Source of the DNA: Streptomyces bacillaris
Lineage (GTDB): Bacteria > Actinomycetota > Actinomycetes > Streptomycetales > Streptomycetaceae
Length of the DNA: 64,000 nucleotides
Assembly (NCBI RefSeq): GCF_003268675.1
Contig: NZ_CP029378.1
Coordinates: forward strand, 682,001 to 746,000
Direction: 5' to 3'
This document shows, one piece after another, positions 15,420 through 24,265 of this stretch (position 1 is the first letter of the stretch; the number at the start of each line of letters is the position of its first letter). The position numbers and the translations under genes were made by a program. The notes under the pieces were generated by a model, which did not search any database, was not told the DNA's origin, and was given only the letters and a program-made list of their open reading frames with translations.

Positions 15420-16286
15420 ATGAGTACTCTTCCGGCCCGCGCGGAACGCCGCTGTCACAACGCCGTCAACCCGCTGCACTCGTGCCTCTTCTTCTCCCCC
15501 GACCTGGGCGCCGAGATGGGCAAGCTCGGCCTCGACGACCCGAGCGCCGTCTACTTCGCCACGCGTGCCGCCGCCTTCGGGGCGGTGGGGGCGGGCACCG
15601 TCACCGCCACGTTCTACAACTTCAACCCCGTTCTGGTGGCCCGGCACGTGCCCGCCGTCTGGTCCGTGGCCACGCCCGAGCAGGTGATCGAGGCCCGGTG
15701 GCGGGCGGCGGACGCCACGCTGCGGCGGGTGCTCGGCGAGGAGGCCATCGCCTCGGCGGAGATGGCGGAGGCGGCCCGGCTCGCCCTGCGGGCCACCGAG
15801 GCCTGCACCCCGTACGCCCGGCCGCTCTACGCGGCCCACGCCGAGCTGCCGGTGCCCGATGAGCCGCACCTGGCGTTCTGGCACGCCGCGACCCTGCTGC
15901 GCGAACACCGGGGCGACGCCCACCTCGCCGCGCTGCTCGCGGCCGGGCTGGACCCGCTGGAGTCGCTGGTCAGCCACACCGCGACCGGCAAGGGCATGGC
16001 GATCGGCTGGATCCTCGCCTCCCGGGGCTGGCGCCGCACCGACTGGGAGGCCGGGTCCGAGCGGCTGCGGGAGCGCGGACTGCTGGCGGCGGGCGAGGAG
16101 TTGGCGCTGACCGACGCGGGGACGGCGCTGCGCGCGGAGGTGGAGGAGGCGACGGACCGGATGGACCGGGCCCCGTACGAACACCTCGGCGCGGAGGGGG
16201 TGGAGCGGCTCACGGAGCTGGGGCGCGGCTTCCTCTTCACCGCCGCCGCGGCGGGCGCGTTCCCGTCCGAGGCGACCGGGCGCTGA
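15420..16286 (+). CDS. SCO6745 family protein
   Basis: 288 residues resembling the conserved actinobacterial SCO6745 family, which lacks a known activity. Landmarks: HNAVNPLHSCLFFSPDLG near residues 13-30, YNFNPVLVARHVPAVW near 62-77, and a C-terminal winged-helix-like part (ASRGWRRTDWEAGSERL, then LTDAGTALRAEVEEATD) resembling a MarR-like DNA-binding module. The ATG at 15420 follows a TAGCGT box by 6 nt without a ribosome-binding site, so the mRNA is probably leaderless. The palindrome over this box suggests repression. No function is assigned. Confidence 0.8.
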   Translation: MSTLPARAERRCHNAVNPLHSCLFFSPDLGAEMGKLGLDDPSAVYFATRAAAFGAVGAGTVTATFYNFNPVLVARHVPAVWSVATPEQVIEARWRAADATLRRVLGEEAIASAEMAEAARLALRATEACTPYARPLYAAHAELPVPDEPHLAFWHAATLLREHRGDAHLAALLAAGLDPLESLVSHTATGKGMAIGWILASRGWRRTDWEAGSERLRERGLLAAGEELALTDAGTALRAEVEEATDRMDRAPYEHLGAEGVERLTELGRGFLFTAAAAGAFPSEATGR

Positions 16287-16467
16287 CCCCCGGGACCGGG
16301 GTTCCGGCCTGTCGTGCCGGGCTCCGGCGGCCGGGCCTCCGGGCGTGTTCGACCAGGTCACGCGACAGGGGCCCCGGCCACCCGGCAGAATGCAGCCGGG
16401 GGCCCGGATCCGAACGAGAGGGCCCTGTCACTGCACAGCCAGTACGAGAAGGCGAGTCGGTAGAACC

Positions 16468-18900
16468 GTGACGACGTCCATCGAAGGCAGGATCGCCGAG
16501 GAACTCGGCGTACGGGAGCGACAGGTCAGGGCGGCCGTCGAGCTGCTCGACGGCGGGTCCACCGTGCCGTTCATCGCTCGCTACCGCAAGGAAGCGACCG
16601 AATCGCTCGACGACGCGCAGCTGCGCACGCTGGAGGAGCGGCTGCGCTATCTGCGGGAGCTGGAGGAGCGGCGTACGGCGATCCTCGAATCCGTACGCGA
16701 GCAGGGCAAGCTCGACGCCGCGCTGGAGGCCGCGATCCGGGGAGCCGAGACCAAGGCGCGCCTGGAGGACATCTACCTGCCGTTCAAGCCCAAGCGGCGG
16801 ACGAAGGCCCAGATCGCCCGGGAGGCGGGGCTCGAACCGCTGGCGGACGGCCTGCTCGGGGACCCGTCGGTCGACCCGCTCGCCGCTGCCGCCGCCTTCG
16901 TGGACGGCGACAAGGGCGTGGCGGACGCGGCGGCGGCCCTGGAGGGCGCGCGGGCGATCCTCACCGAGCGGTTCTCCGAGGACGCCGACCTGACGGGTGA
17001 GCTGCGCGAGCGCATGTGGACCCGTGGCCGGCTGGCGGCGAAGGTGCGCGAGGGGCAGGAGGAGGCGGGCGCCAAGTTCGCGGACTACTTCGACTTCGCG
17101 GAGCCGTTCACCGCGCTGCCCTCGCACCGGGTGCTCGCGATGCTGCGCGGCGAGAAGGAGAACGTGCTCGACCTGGTGCTGGAGCCGGACGGGCCCGAGG
17201 CGGCCGAGCAGCCGGGCCCGTCCGCGTACGAGAGCATGATCGCCCGCCGCTTCGGCGTCGCGGACCGGGGCCGCCCGGCCGACAAGTGGCTGGGCGACAC
17301 GGTGCGTTGGGCCTGGCGGACCCGGATCCAGGTGCACCTGGGCATCGACCTGCGGCTGCGGCTGCGCACGGCGGCGGAGGACGAGGCCGTACGGGTCTTC
17401 GCCTCGAACCTGCGCGATCTGCTGCTGGCCGCCCCGGCCGGGACGCGCGCCACGCTGGGCCTGGACCCCGGATTCCGTACGGGGGTGAAGGTCGCGGTCG
17501 TCGACGCCACCGGCAAGGTGGTGGCCACCGATGTGATCCACCCGCACGTGCCCGCCAACAAGTGGGACCAGGCGCTGGCGAAGCTCGCGCACCTCGCCAA
17601 GGAGCACGCGGTCGACCTGATCGCGATCGGCAACGGCACGGCGTCCCGGGAGACGGACAAGCTCGCCGGTGAACTGATCGACAAGCACCCGGAGTTGAAG
17701 CTCACCAAGGTGATGGTCTCGGAGGCGGGCGCCTCGGTGTACTCCGCCTCCGCCTTCGCCTCGCAGGAACTGCCCGACATGGACGTGTCGTTGCGCGGCG
17801 CGGTCTCGATCGCGCGGCGGCTCCAGGACCCGCTGGCCGAGCTGGTGAAGATCGACCCGAAGTCGATCGGCGTCGGGCAGTACCAGCACGACCTGTCCGA
17901 GGTGAAGCTCTCGCGCTCGCTGGACGCGGTCGTCGAGGACTGTGTGAACGGGGTGGGTGTAGACGTCAACACCGCCTCCGCGCCGCTGCTTTCACGGGTC
18001 TCCGGGATCAGCTCGGGGCTCGCGGAGAACATCGTCGCGCACCGCGACACCAACGGCCCCTTCCGCTCCCGCAAGGCGCTCAAGGACGTGGCCCGGCTCG
18101 GCCCGAAGGCGTACGAGCAGTGCGCGGGCTTCCTCCGCATCCGGGGCGGCGACGACCCGCTGGACGGTTCCAGCGTGCACCCCGAGGCCTACCCGGTGGT
18201 GCGGCGGATGGCGAAGACGACGGGCGGCGAGGTCGCCGCGCTGATCGGCAGCACGGACACCCTGCGGTCGCTGCGCGCGGCGGACTTCGTGGACGACGTG
18301 TTCGGTCTGCCGACCGTGACGGACATCCTCAAGGAGCTGGAGAAGCCGGGGCGCGACCCCCGGCCCGCCTTCCGCACGGCCACCTTCAAGGAGGGCGTCG
18401 AGAAGATCGGTGACCTGGAGCCCGGCATGGTGCTGGAGGGCGTCGTGACGAACGTGGCCGCCTTCGGCGCGTTCGTCGACGTCGGCGTCCATCAGGACGG
18501 CCTGGTCCATGTGTCGGCGCTGTCGAAGACGTTCGTGAAGGACCCGCGCGATGTCGTGAAGCCCGGGGACATCGTGAAGGTCAAGGTCATGGACGTCGAT
18601 GTGCAGCGCAAGCGGATCTCGCTCTCGCTGCGACTGGACGACGAGCCGGGCGCGGGCGGCGGCGGTCAAGGTCGCGGTGAGCGCGGCTCCCGGCCGCCGA
18701 AGCAGCGGCAGGGGCAGGGCGGCCAGGGCTCCGGTGGCGGTCAGGGCCGTCAGGGCGGCGGCCGCGACCGGCGCGGTGGCGGTGGCGGCGGCCGGCAGGC
18801 GCAGGGTGCTCCGGCTCCGGCGAACAGCGCGATGGCGGACGCGCTGCGGCGGGCCGGTCTGACGTCCGACCCGAAGCAGGGCGGTGGCCGGGGGCGCTGA
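16468..18900 (+). CDS. tex: Tex family RNA-binding transcription accessory protein
   Basis: 810 residues in Tex order: N-terminal helical domain with VPFIARYRKEATESLDD near 27-45; YqgF RNaseH-like domain beginning TLGLDPGFRTGVKVAVVD near 330; HhH motifs with VGVDVNTASAPLLSRVSGI near 495; S1 domain near 650-720 (VVTNVAAFGAFVDVGVHQDGLVHVS). A Gly/Gln/Arg-rich, probably disordered tail of about 85 residues follows. Tex binds nucleic acid and affects transcription and toxin expression in other bacteria. The GTG at 16468 is chosen because the conserved TTSIEGRIAEELGV begins there. It ends before a terminator shared with the convergent ABC-F gene. Confidence 0.93.
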   Translation: MTTSIEGRIAEELGVRERQVRAAVELLDGGSTVPFIARYRKEATESLDDAQLRTLEERLRYLRELEERRTAILESVREQGKLDAALEAAIRGAETKARLEDIYLPFKPKRRTKAQIAREAGLEPLADGLLGDPSVDPLAAAAAFVDGDKGVADAAAALEGARAILTERFSEDADLTGELRERMWTRGRLAAKVREGQEEAGAKFADYFDFAEPFTALPSHRVLAMLRGEKENVLDLVLEPDGPEAAEQPGPSAYESMIARRFGVADRGRPADKWLGDTVRWAWRTRIQVHLGIDLRLRLRTAAEDEAVRVFASNLRDLLLAAPAGTRATLGLDPGFRTGVKVAVVDATGKVVATDVIHPHVPANKWDQALAKLAHLAKEHAVDLIAIGNGTASRETDKLAGELIDKHPELKLTKVMVSEAGASVYSASAFASQELPDMDVSLRGAVSIARRLQDPLAELVKIDPKSIGVGQYQHDLSEVKLSRSLDAVVEDCVNGVGVDVNTASAPLLSRVSGISSGLAENIVAHRDTNGPFRSRKALKDVARLGPKAYEQCAGFLRIRGGDDPLDGSSVHPEAYPVVRRMAKTTGGEVAALIGSTDTLRSLRAADFVDDVFGLPTVTDILKELEKPGRDPRPAFRTATFKEGVEKIGDLEPGMVLEGVVTNVAAFGAFVDVGVHQDGLVHVSALSKTFVKDPRDVVKPGDIVKVKVMDVDVQRKRISLSLRLDDEPGAGGGGQGRGERGSRPPKQRQGQGGQGSGGGQGRQGGGRDRRGGGGGGRQAQGAPAPANSAMADALRRAGLTSDPKQGGGRGR

Positions 18901-18914
18901 GCCCCGGCCGATCC

Positions 18915-18954
18915 GACGAGGGGGCGGGCCGCATGTGCGGCCCGCCCCCTCGTC
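18915..18954. terminator. long bidirectional terminator hairpin between tex and ABC-F genes
   Basis: A perfect 18-bp stem with a 4-nt loop (left arm 18915-18932, right arm 18937-18954), centred between convergent genes and very G+C-rich. Confidence 0.85.
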
Positions 18955-18967
18955 GTCGTCAGCGCGC

Positions 18968-20605
18968 TCAGACTTCCTTGACCTGGCCGTCCGTCACCTC
19001 GATGCGACGCGTGGTGCGGACCGCTTCGAGCATCCGGCGGTCGTGGGTGACCAGCAGCAGGGTGCCGGTGTAGCTCTCCAGGGCCGACTCCAACTGCTCG
19101 ATGGCGGGCAGGTCCAGATGGTTCGTCGGCTCGTCGAGCACCAGGAGGTTGACGCCCCGGCCCTGGAGCAGGGCGAGGGCGGCCCGGGTGCGCTCGCCCG
19201 GCGAGAGGCTGGTGGCCGGGCGCATCACATGGTCGGCCCTGAGCCCGAACTTGGCGAGCAGCGTGCGGACTTCGGCTGGTTCGGTGTCGGGGACGGCCGC
19301 GCAGAAGGCTTCCAGCAGCGTCTGGGAGCCGAGGAAGAGCTTCCGGGCCTGGTCCACTTCCCCGACCACGACGCCCGAACCGAGCGCGGCATGGCCGGAG
19401 TCGAGCGGCAGCCGCTCCAACAGGGCGGCGAGCAGTGTGGACTTGCCCGCTCCGTTGGCGCCGGTGATGGCGACCCGGTCGGCCCAGTCGATCTGGAGCG
19501 AGGCGGGGCCGAAGGTGAAGTCGCCGCGCACCAGCCGGGCTTCGCGCAGGGTCGCCACGACCGAGCCGGAGCGCGGGGCGGCGGCGATCTCCATCCGCAG
19601 CTCCCACTCCTTGCGCGGCTCTTCGACGACATCGAGGCGCTCGATCATGCGCTGGGTCTGCCGGGCCTTCGCCGCCTGCTTCTCGCTCGCCTCGCTGCGG
19701 GCGTTGCGGCCGAGCTTGTCGCCGTCGGTGGCCTTGCGGCGGGCGTTCTTGACGCCCTTGTCCATCCAGGAGCGCTGCATATGGCCGCGCGCTTCGAGGG
19801 ATGCCTTCCTGTCGGCGTACTCCTCGTACTCCTCGCGGGCGTGCCGGCGCGCGGTCTCGCGCTCCTCCAGATAGGCCGCGTACCCACCGCCGTACAGGTT
19901 GATCTGCTGCTGGGCGAGGTCGAGTTCGAGCACCTTGGTGACGGTGCGCATCAGGAACTCGCGGTCGTGGCTGATGACGACGGTCCCGGCCCGGAGTCCC
20001 GAGACGAAGCGCTCCAGGCGCTCCAGGCCGTCGAGGTCCAGGTCGTTGGTGGGCTCGTCCAGCAGGAAGACGTCGTAGCGGGAGAGGAGGAGCGAGGCGA
20101 GTCCGGCGCGCGCCGCCTGGCCGCCGGAGAGGGCCGTCATCGGCAGGTCCAGGCTGACGGTGAGCCCCAGCTCGGCGGCGACCTGCGCGGCCCGCTCCTC
20201 CAGGTCCGCGCCGCCGAGGGCGAGCCACCGCTCCAGGGTCTCGGAGTGCGCGTCGTCCGCGCCCGGCGCCCCGGCGACCAGGCCCTCCGTCGCCTCGTCC
20301 ATGGCCCGCTGGGCATCCGCGACCCCGGTGCGGCGGGCCAGGAACGCGGCCACGGTCTCGTCCTCGCGCCGCTCGGGCTCCTGCGGGAGGTGGCCGACGG
20401 TGGCGGTGGGCGGGGAGAGCCGCAGCTCGCCCTCCTCGGGGCGGTCGAGACCGGCGAGCAGGCGGAGCAGGGACGATTTACCGGCGCCGTTGACTCCGAC
20501 GAGACCGATCACGTCCCCGGGCGCGACGACGAGGTCGAGTCCGGCGAAGAGCGTGCGGTCGCCGTGTCCGGCGGCGAGGTCCTTGGCGACGAGGGTGGCA
20601 GTCAT
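18968..20605 (-). CDS. ABC-F family ATP-binding protein
   Basis: 545 residues with two ABC ATPase domains and no membrane segments. First domain: GVNGAGKSS near residue 38, LSGGQAARAGLASLL and DVFLLDEPTNDLDLDG. Second domain: GANGAGKST, LSPGERTRAALALL and LLVLDEPTNHLDLPA. A charged linker of about 80 residues, rich in Arg, Lys and Glu, joins them, as in ribosome-binding ABC-F factors. The ATG at 20605 begins the conserved MTATLVAKDLAAGHGDRTLF. ABC-F proteins act on stalled ribosomes or protect them from antibiotics; which of these applies here cannot be told. Confidence 0.9.
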   Translation of the reverse strand: MTATLVAKDLAAGHGDRTLFAGLDLVVAPGDVIGLVGVNGAGKSSLLRLLAGLDRPEEGELRLSPPTATVGHLPQEPERREDETVAAFLARRTGVADAQRAMDEATEGLVAGAPGADDAHSETLERWLALGGADLEERAAQVAAELGLTVSLDLPMTALSGGQAARAGLASLLLSRYDVFLLDEPTNDLDLDGLERLERFVSGLRAGTVVISHDREFLMRTVTKVLELDLAQQQINLYGGGYAAYLEERETARRHAREEYEEYADRKASLEARGHMQRSWMDKGVKNARRKATDGDKLGRNARSEASEKQAAKARQTQRMIERLDVVEEPRKEWELRMEIAAAPRSGSVVATLREARLVRGDFTFGPASLQIDWADRVAITGANGAGKSTLLAALLERLPLDSGHAALGSGVVVGEVDQARKLFLGSQTLLEAFCAAVPDTEPAEVRTLLAKFGLRADHVMRPATSLSPGERTRAALALLQGRGVNLLVLDEPTNHLDLPAIEQLESALESYTGTLLLVTHDRRMLEAVRTTRRIEVTDGQVKEV

Positions 20606-20665
20606 CAGGGTGCCGATCCTAATGGCCGCGTCCCGGTGGCCGTGCCGGGCGGTGTCGGGGCGGCG

Positions 20666-20823
20666 TCGGTCCCGGTCCGGTTTCGGTCCCGGTCCGGTCC
20701 CGGTCCCGGTTTCGGTCCGGGTCCGGGTCCGGTTTCGGTCCGGGTCCGGGTCCGGTTTCGATCCGGGTCCGGGTCCGGTTTCGGTCCCAGTCCCGGCCAC
20801 GGCCCGGGTCCGGCTCCGGGACC
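20666..20823. repeat. 23-bp minisatellite with flanking GGTCCS arrays
   Basis: Three adjacent 23-bp units (20708-20730, 20731-20753, 20754-20776), each starting GGTTTCGGTCCGGGTCC; the third differs by one base. A partial fourth begins at 20777. Shorter GGTCCC/GGTCCG runs flank the array on both sides. It lies between the ABC-F start and the carbonic anhydrase stop, and both strands would give only low-complexity peptides. Confidence 0.9.
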
Positions 20824-20838
20824 CGGCCGCGCTGCCCG

Positions 20839-21573
20839 TCAGTCGATGCGGTGGACCAGCTGGGTGTTGAGTTCGTAGCGCGCGCCCACCACCGTCAGCT
20901 TTCCGGCGGCCACCTGCGCCGCGAGGTCGGCCTCGCGCGCCAGCCGGTCCCGGACCAGCCGGACCTGGGCGCTGACCGTGGCGTCCACCCGCGCGGGACC
21001 GTGGTGCGCGTGGTCGATCGCGGGCCGGATCTGGTCGGCGACGTACTGGATGTGCGCGGGCAGGTGCTCCCCCGTCTCCTCCGCGTGTACGGCGGCGGCG
21101 ACCGCGCCGCACGACTGGTGGCCCAGGACCACGACCAGCGGGATGCCCAGTTCGAGGACGCCGTAGGCGATGCTGCCGAGCACCGCCTCGTCCAGCACCT
21201 CACCGGCCGAGCGGACGGTCATGAGGTCACCGAGCCCCTGGTCGAAGACCAGCTCCGGCGGGACGCGGGAATCGATGCAGCCCAGTATCAGCGCGAAGGG
21301 CGCCTGGCCGGACACCAGTGAGTTGCGCACCGCGACGGCCTCGTGGGGGTGGCGCTGGCGCAGCGTGCGCCAGCGGCGGTTCCCGGCGGCGAGTTCCTTG
21401 AGCGCCGCGGCGGGGTTCGTGGGGCGCGCCAGGGGTGCGGCCGGGGTCCGCGGGGTGGCGCCCACGGGCGAGGAACCGGCGGCGAGGACGCCGGCCGCCG
21501 CGGTGGCGGCGGAGGCACGGAGGAGGGTGCGGCGCGTGGTCGGCGCCGCCCGGGCAGCTCGGGTGATTTTCAC
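20839..21573 (-). CDS. exported beta-carbonic anhydrase (Tat signal)
   Basis: 244 residues. The N-terminus has a twin-arginine motif TRRTLLRASAA followed by a hydrophobic Ala-rich stretch, so it is predicted to be exported folded by Tat. The beta-class zinc site is seen as GCIDSR near residue 111 (Cys plus the Asp-Arg dyad) and HQSCGAV near 168 (His, Cys). It hydrates CO2 to bicarbonate, here outside the membrane. The ATG at 21573 is chosen because the signal follows directly. It lies downstream of a strong terminator, so it has its own promoter. Confidence 0.92.
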   Translation of the reverse strand: MKITRAARAAPTTRRTLLRASAATAAAGVLAAGSSPVGATPRTPAAPLARPTNPAAALKELAAGNRRWRTLRQRHPHEAVAVRNSLVSGQAPFALILGCIDSRVPPELVFDQGLGDLMTVRSAGEVLDEAVLGSIAYGVLELGIPLVVVLGHQSCGAVAAAVHAEETGEHLPAHIQYVADQIRPAIDHAHHGPARVDATVSAQVRLVRDRLAREADLAAQVAAGKLTVVGARYELNTQLVHRID

Positions 21574-21644
21574 GAGCGGACGCTAACCCCGTACTGGTGG
21601 CGCGAGTTGGCACCTGGCGTGCCTTGGCCACACCTTGACCATCT

Positions 21645-21694
21645 CTTGGGCGGGTGGTGTGACACGCCTGGCCGTGTCACACCACCCGCCCGAG
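21645..21694. terminator. very strong hairpin after the GH64 gene
   Basis: Left arm 21648-21666 pairs perfectly over 19 bp with 21673-21691 around a 6-nt loop. Three more pairs, including one G-U, extend the stem to 22 bp. It lies 12 nt beyond the stop of the glucanase gene and before the carbonic anhydrase gene. Confidence 0.9.
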
Positions 21695-21705
21695 AACACA
21701 GATGA

Positions 21706-22917
21706 TCAGCTGAACCGGTCGAGCGTGATGAACGCCTCCTGCGGGTTGCCGTCGTGGACGAGCGACTCATGGGCGCCCACGTCGTCGAAGGCGAAGCCGT
21801 ACGCCTTGCCGTCCACCATCTGCGCGTGGATGAGGCGGGAGTAGTGGTTGGTCACGGAGTCCTTGTAGAAGTTCGCCGGGTTGTTGTCGGGGTGGTTCGT
21901 GCCGTTCAGCAGGGTGGAGCGGTTGAAGCCCGCGCACAGGGTGCGGGAGATCGGGCCGCGCACCAGGTCGTTGGGGGCGTCCAGGTGCTTGTAGCAGCCG
22001 AAGACGCTGTCGGAGTCCGGCTTCTGGAACGAGGTCACCACGGCGCCCGCGCTGTTGGTGAAGTTCATGACGTTCCCGGAGACCCGGCCGTAGTACTTGG
22101 TGTTCGGCTCGTGCGCGAACGGGGTCACCGTCAGGACGGAGCTGCTGTAACGGCTCCAGACCCGGTTGATGTAGTCGTTCATGATGCCGGCCGGCAGGGC
22201 TCCGGAGCCGACGCCGTGCCCCGGGGACAGGGCGCGCACGACCGTTCCGTCGGACCGGGTCTGGATGAGGCCCGCCCACCCGCCGGACTGGTTGCGGAGC
22301 CCGTTGAGGACGGCGTTGTAGCCGCCCGCCTTGAGCCGCCCGGTGTTCTTGACGGTGCCGTTGGGCGCCTTGACCCCGACGGCGTAGGGGGCGGAGAACA
22401 TGTCGACCTGGGTGCTGTTGATCCACAGGCCCGCGTCGTTGAGCGTGTACTCGGTCCAGTTGAACAGGATGTTCCTGTTCGGGTCGCTCGGGTTCTGGAC
22501 CGCGGGCTGGACGAGGCCGCCGGTGGTGAGCCTGAAGTCGAGCTTCTGGCCGTACGAGAAGTAGACGCGGCCGGAGAACTTCGGCATGCGGATCGTCACC
22601 GACTGGCCGTTGCGCGGCCCGGCGATCGAGGCGTCCGGCGCCGGGGTGGGCGGGTTGCCTCCGGCGGGCCAGGGGTGGAAGGTGCCGTTCGCGTCCGCCC
22701 AGCCCTGGCGGCCGGTGGAGAGCTGGGTTCCGAGGTTGTAGATGTAGATCTGGTCCGCGCGTCCCGAGTCGTTCTTGATGGTCAACGGGATGGTGGCGGG
22801 CACCGCCGCCTCGGCGGGCTGCTCGGCGACGCCGGTGGCCAGACCCAGGGCCAGGGCCAGCGCGGCGGTCAGCGAAGCGAGGCCTCTCCATGGAACGGGC
22901 ATGCTCGTCCTCCTCAT
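21706..22917 (-). CDS. secreted GH64 beta-1,3-glucanase
   Basis: 403 residues. A Sec signal peptide spans about residues 1-38 (hydrophobic core LTAALALALGLATG, cleavage near AEA). The mature part starts AVPATIPLTIKNDSG, with YIYNLG and VYFSYGQKLDF typical of the thaumatin-like N-terminal domain of laminaripentaose-producing glucanases. The C-terminal domain includes CYKHLDAPND, PISRTLCAGFNRSTLL and YSRLIHAQMVDGKAYGFAFDDVG, which carries the acidic catalytic region. No carbohydrate-binding module follows. It hydrolyses fungal or plant beta-1,3-glucan outside the cell. A CebR-like palindrome lies 47 nt upstream of the start, which predicts sugar-induced expression. Confidence 0.92.
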   Translation of the reverse strand: MRRTSMPVPWRGLASLTAALALALGLATGVAEQPAEAAVPATIPLTIKNDSGRADQIYIYNLGTQLSTGRQGWADANGTFHPWPAGGNPPTPAPDASIAGPRNGQSVTIRMPKFSGRVYFSYGQKLDFRLTTGGLVQPAVQNPSDPNRNILFNWTEYTLNDAGLWINSTQVDMFSAPYAVGVKAPNGTVKNTGRLKAGGYNAVLNGLRNQSGGWAGLIQTRSDGTVVRALSPGHGVGSGALPAGIMNDYINRVWSRYSSSVLTVTPFAHEPNTKYYGRVSGNVMNFTNSAGAVVTSFQKPDSDSVFGCYKHLDAPNDLVRGPISRTLCAGFNRSTLLNGTNHPDNNPANFYKDSVTNHYSRLIHAQMVDGKAYGFAFDDVGAHESLVHDGNPQEAFITLDRFS

Positions 22918-22963
22918 CGGGCGAATCCGTGGGGGTGGAACGGGGGGTACATCACCTGGAGCA

Positions 22964-22977
22964 TGAGAGCGCTCTCA
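22964..22977. promoter_or_regulatory. LacI-family (CebR-like) operator TGAGAGCGCTCTCA
   Basis: A perfect 14-bp palindrome upstream of the glucanase gene. It differs from the published CebR box TGGGAGCGCTCCCA by one base in each half. CebR represses cellulose and cello-oligosaccharide genes in Streptomyces. Regulation by CebR or a paralogue is inferred. Confidence 0.75.
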
Positions 22978-23170
22978 GAATCCCGTCGGCGCCAACAACT
23001 GTCAACGAGCGTGCCTCAACTCGTCGAACTCGCCCCGCCGTAGTCGCCGGGCCGTGGTCCCGCGCTCTGCCCCCCTCACCCTGGCCTCGGGATTCCGGTT
23101 TCCGTTAGCGTCCGAGCAGCGAAGCCGCGTACGGAAGCGGCGGACGCGCACCGAGAGGACGGTCGGCACA

Positions 23171-24112
23171 GTGACAGGAGTGGCCACGGAAGCGGATGTG
23201 ATCGTGGTGGGCGGCGGGGTCATCGGCCTCACCACCGCCGTGACCCTGGCGGAGCGCGGGCTGCGGGTGCGGATCTGGTCGCGCGATCCGGCCGGGGCGA
23301 CGACCTCGGCGGTGGCGGGCGCGCTGTGGTGGCCCTACCGGATCGAGCCCGCCGAGCGGGTCGGCGCCTGGTCGCTGGAGACGCTCGCGGTGTACGAGGA
23401 GTTGGCCGCCGCCCCCGGGGAGACCGGCGTACGGCTGGTGCCGGGGCTGCACGGCGGGGAGCGGTTCGCGGCGCTGGGGCCCTGGGCGGCGGAGCTGAAG
23501 GGCGCCGTGGAGGTGGCCGAGGGGCTGCGGGTGGTGCTGCCGCTGCTGGACATGCCGGTGCACCTGGTCTGGCTGGAGCGGCGGCTCGTGGCGGCGGGCG
23601 GTGCGGTGGAGCGGCGGGCGGTGAGCGGGTTCGCGGAGGCGGCGGAGCGGAGCCCGGTGGTGGTGAACTGCACGGGGCTCGGGGCCCGCGAGCTGGTGCC
23701 GGACCCGGGGATGCGGGCGGTGCGGGGGCAGCTGGTGCTGGTGGAGAACCCGGGGATCGAGGAGTGGTTCACCGAGGCGGACCCGGCCTCGGAGGCGACG
23801 ACGTACTTCTTCCCGCAGCCGGGCCGGCTGGTGCTGGGCGGTACGGCCCGGGCGGACGACGAGCGCCCGGAGCCCGACGCGGCGGTGGCGCGGGAGATCG
23901 TGGCGCGGTGCGCGCGGGTCCGGCCGGAGATCGCGGACGCCCGGGTGCTGGGGCACCGGGTGGGGCTGCGGCCGGTCCGGGAGGGCGGGGTGCGGATCGA
24001 GGCCGGGGTGCTGCCGGGCGGCGGGCTGCTGGTGCACAACTACGGGCACGGGGGCGCGGGAGTCACCGTGGCCTGGGGCTGCGCGCGGGCGGCGGCCGCC
24101 CTGGTGGGCTGA
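23171..24112 (+). CDS. FAD-dependent D-amino-acid oxidase
   Basis: 313 residues. The N-terminal dinucleotide-binding motif reads DVIVVGGGVIGLTTAVTLAERG. VAGALWWPYR near 50 and VVNCTGLGARELV near 165-180 follow the DAO family. The C-terminal signature HNYGHGGAGVTVAWGCA carries the FAD/substrate site. It oxidatively deaminates D-amino acids to keto acids with H2O2. The GTG at 23171 is used because GAGAGGA lies 10 nt upstream; an in-frame GTG at 23180 has no spacing to its AGGAG. The reading frame stays open beyond the TGA and contains a 15-codon repeat (see the repeat entry). Confidence 0.92.
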   Translation: MTGVATEADVIVVGGGVIGLTTAVTLAERGLRVRIWSRDPAGATTSAVAGALWWPYRIEPAERVGAWSLETLAVYEELAAAPGETGVRLVPGLHGGERFAALGPWAAELKGAVEVAEGLRVVLPLLDMPVHLVWLERRLVAAGGAVERRAVSGFAEAAERSPVVVNCTGLGARELVPDPGMRAVRGQLVLVENPGIEEWFTEADPASEATTYFFPQPGRLVLGGTARADDERPEPDAAVAREIVARCARVRPEIADARVLGHRVGLRPVREGGVRIEAGVLPGGGLLVHNYGHGGAGVTVAWGCARAAAALVG

Positions 24113-24175
24113 GCCGCCGCCGCGTCCGCTGCTGCCGCGCGGGGTACTGCGCCGTACGAGGTGCGCCGTACGGGG

Positions 24176-24265
24176 GTGCTGCCGCGCTCGGTGCCGCCGG
24201 GCGGGCCACCACCGTACGAGGTGCCAACGCGCTCGGTGCCTCCGGGCGAGCCACCGCCGTACGCA
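24176..24265 (+). repeat. 45-bp direct tandem repeat downstream of the D-amino-acid oxidase gene
   Basis: Two adjacent 45-bp copies (24176-24220 and 24221-24265) sharing the core CGCGCTCGGTGCC and a CCACC...CCGTACG end, with several substitutions. In the same frame as the oxidase stop codon they would encode a Pro-rich 15-residue repeat (RSVPPG, PPPY). Several CCGTACG or CTACGCG motifs continue to about 24310. The rest of the 285-nt gap before the transporter stop holds no recognisable gene. Confidence 0.8.

Noticed and set aside
20606..20838. Possible Arg/Gly/Pro-repeat protein encoded in the 23-bp minisatellite
   Set aside because: 23 is not a multiple of 3, so the frame changes each unit; the peptides are low-complexity on both strands and lack starts with ribosome-binding sites.
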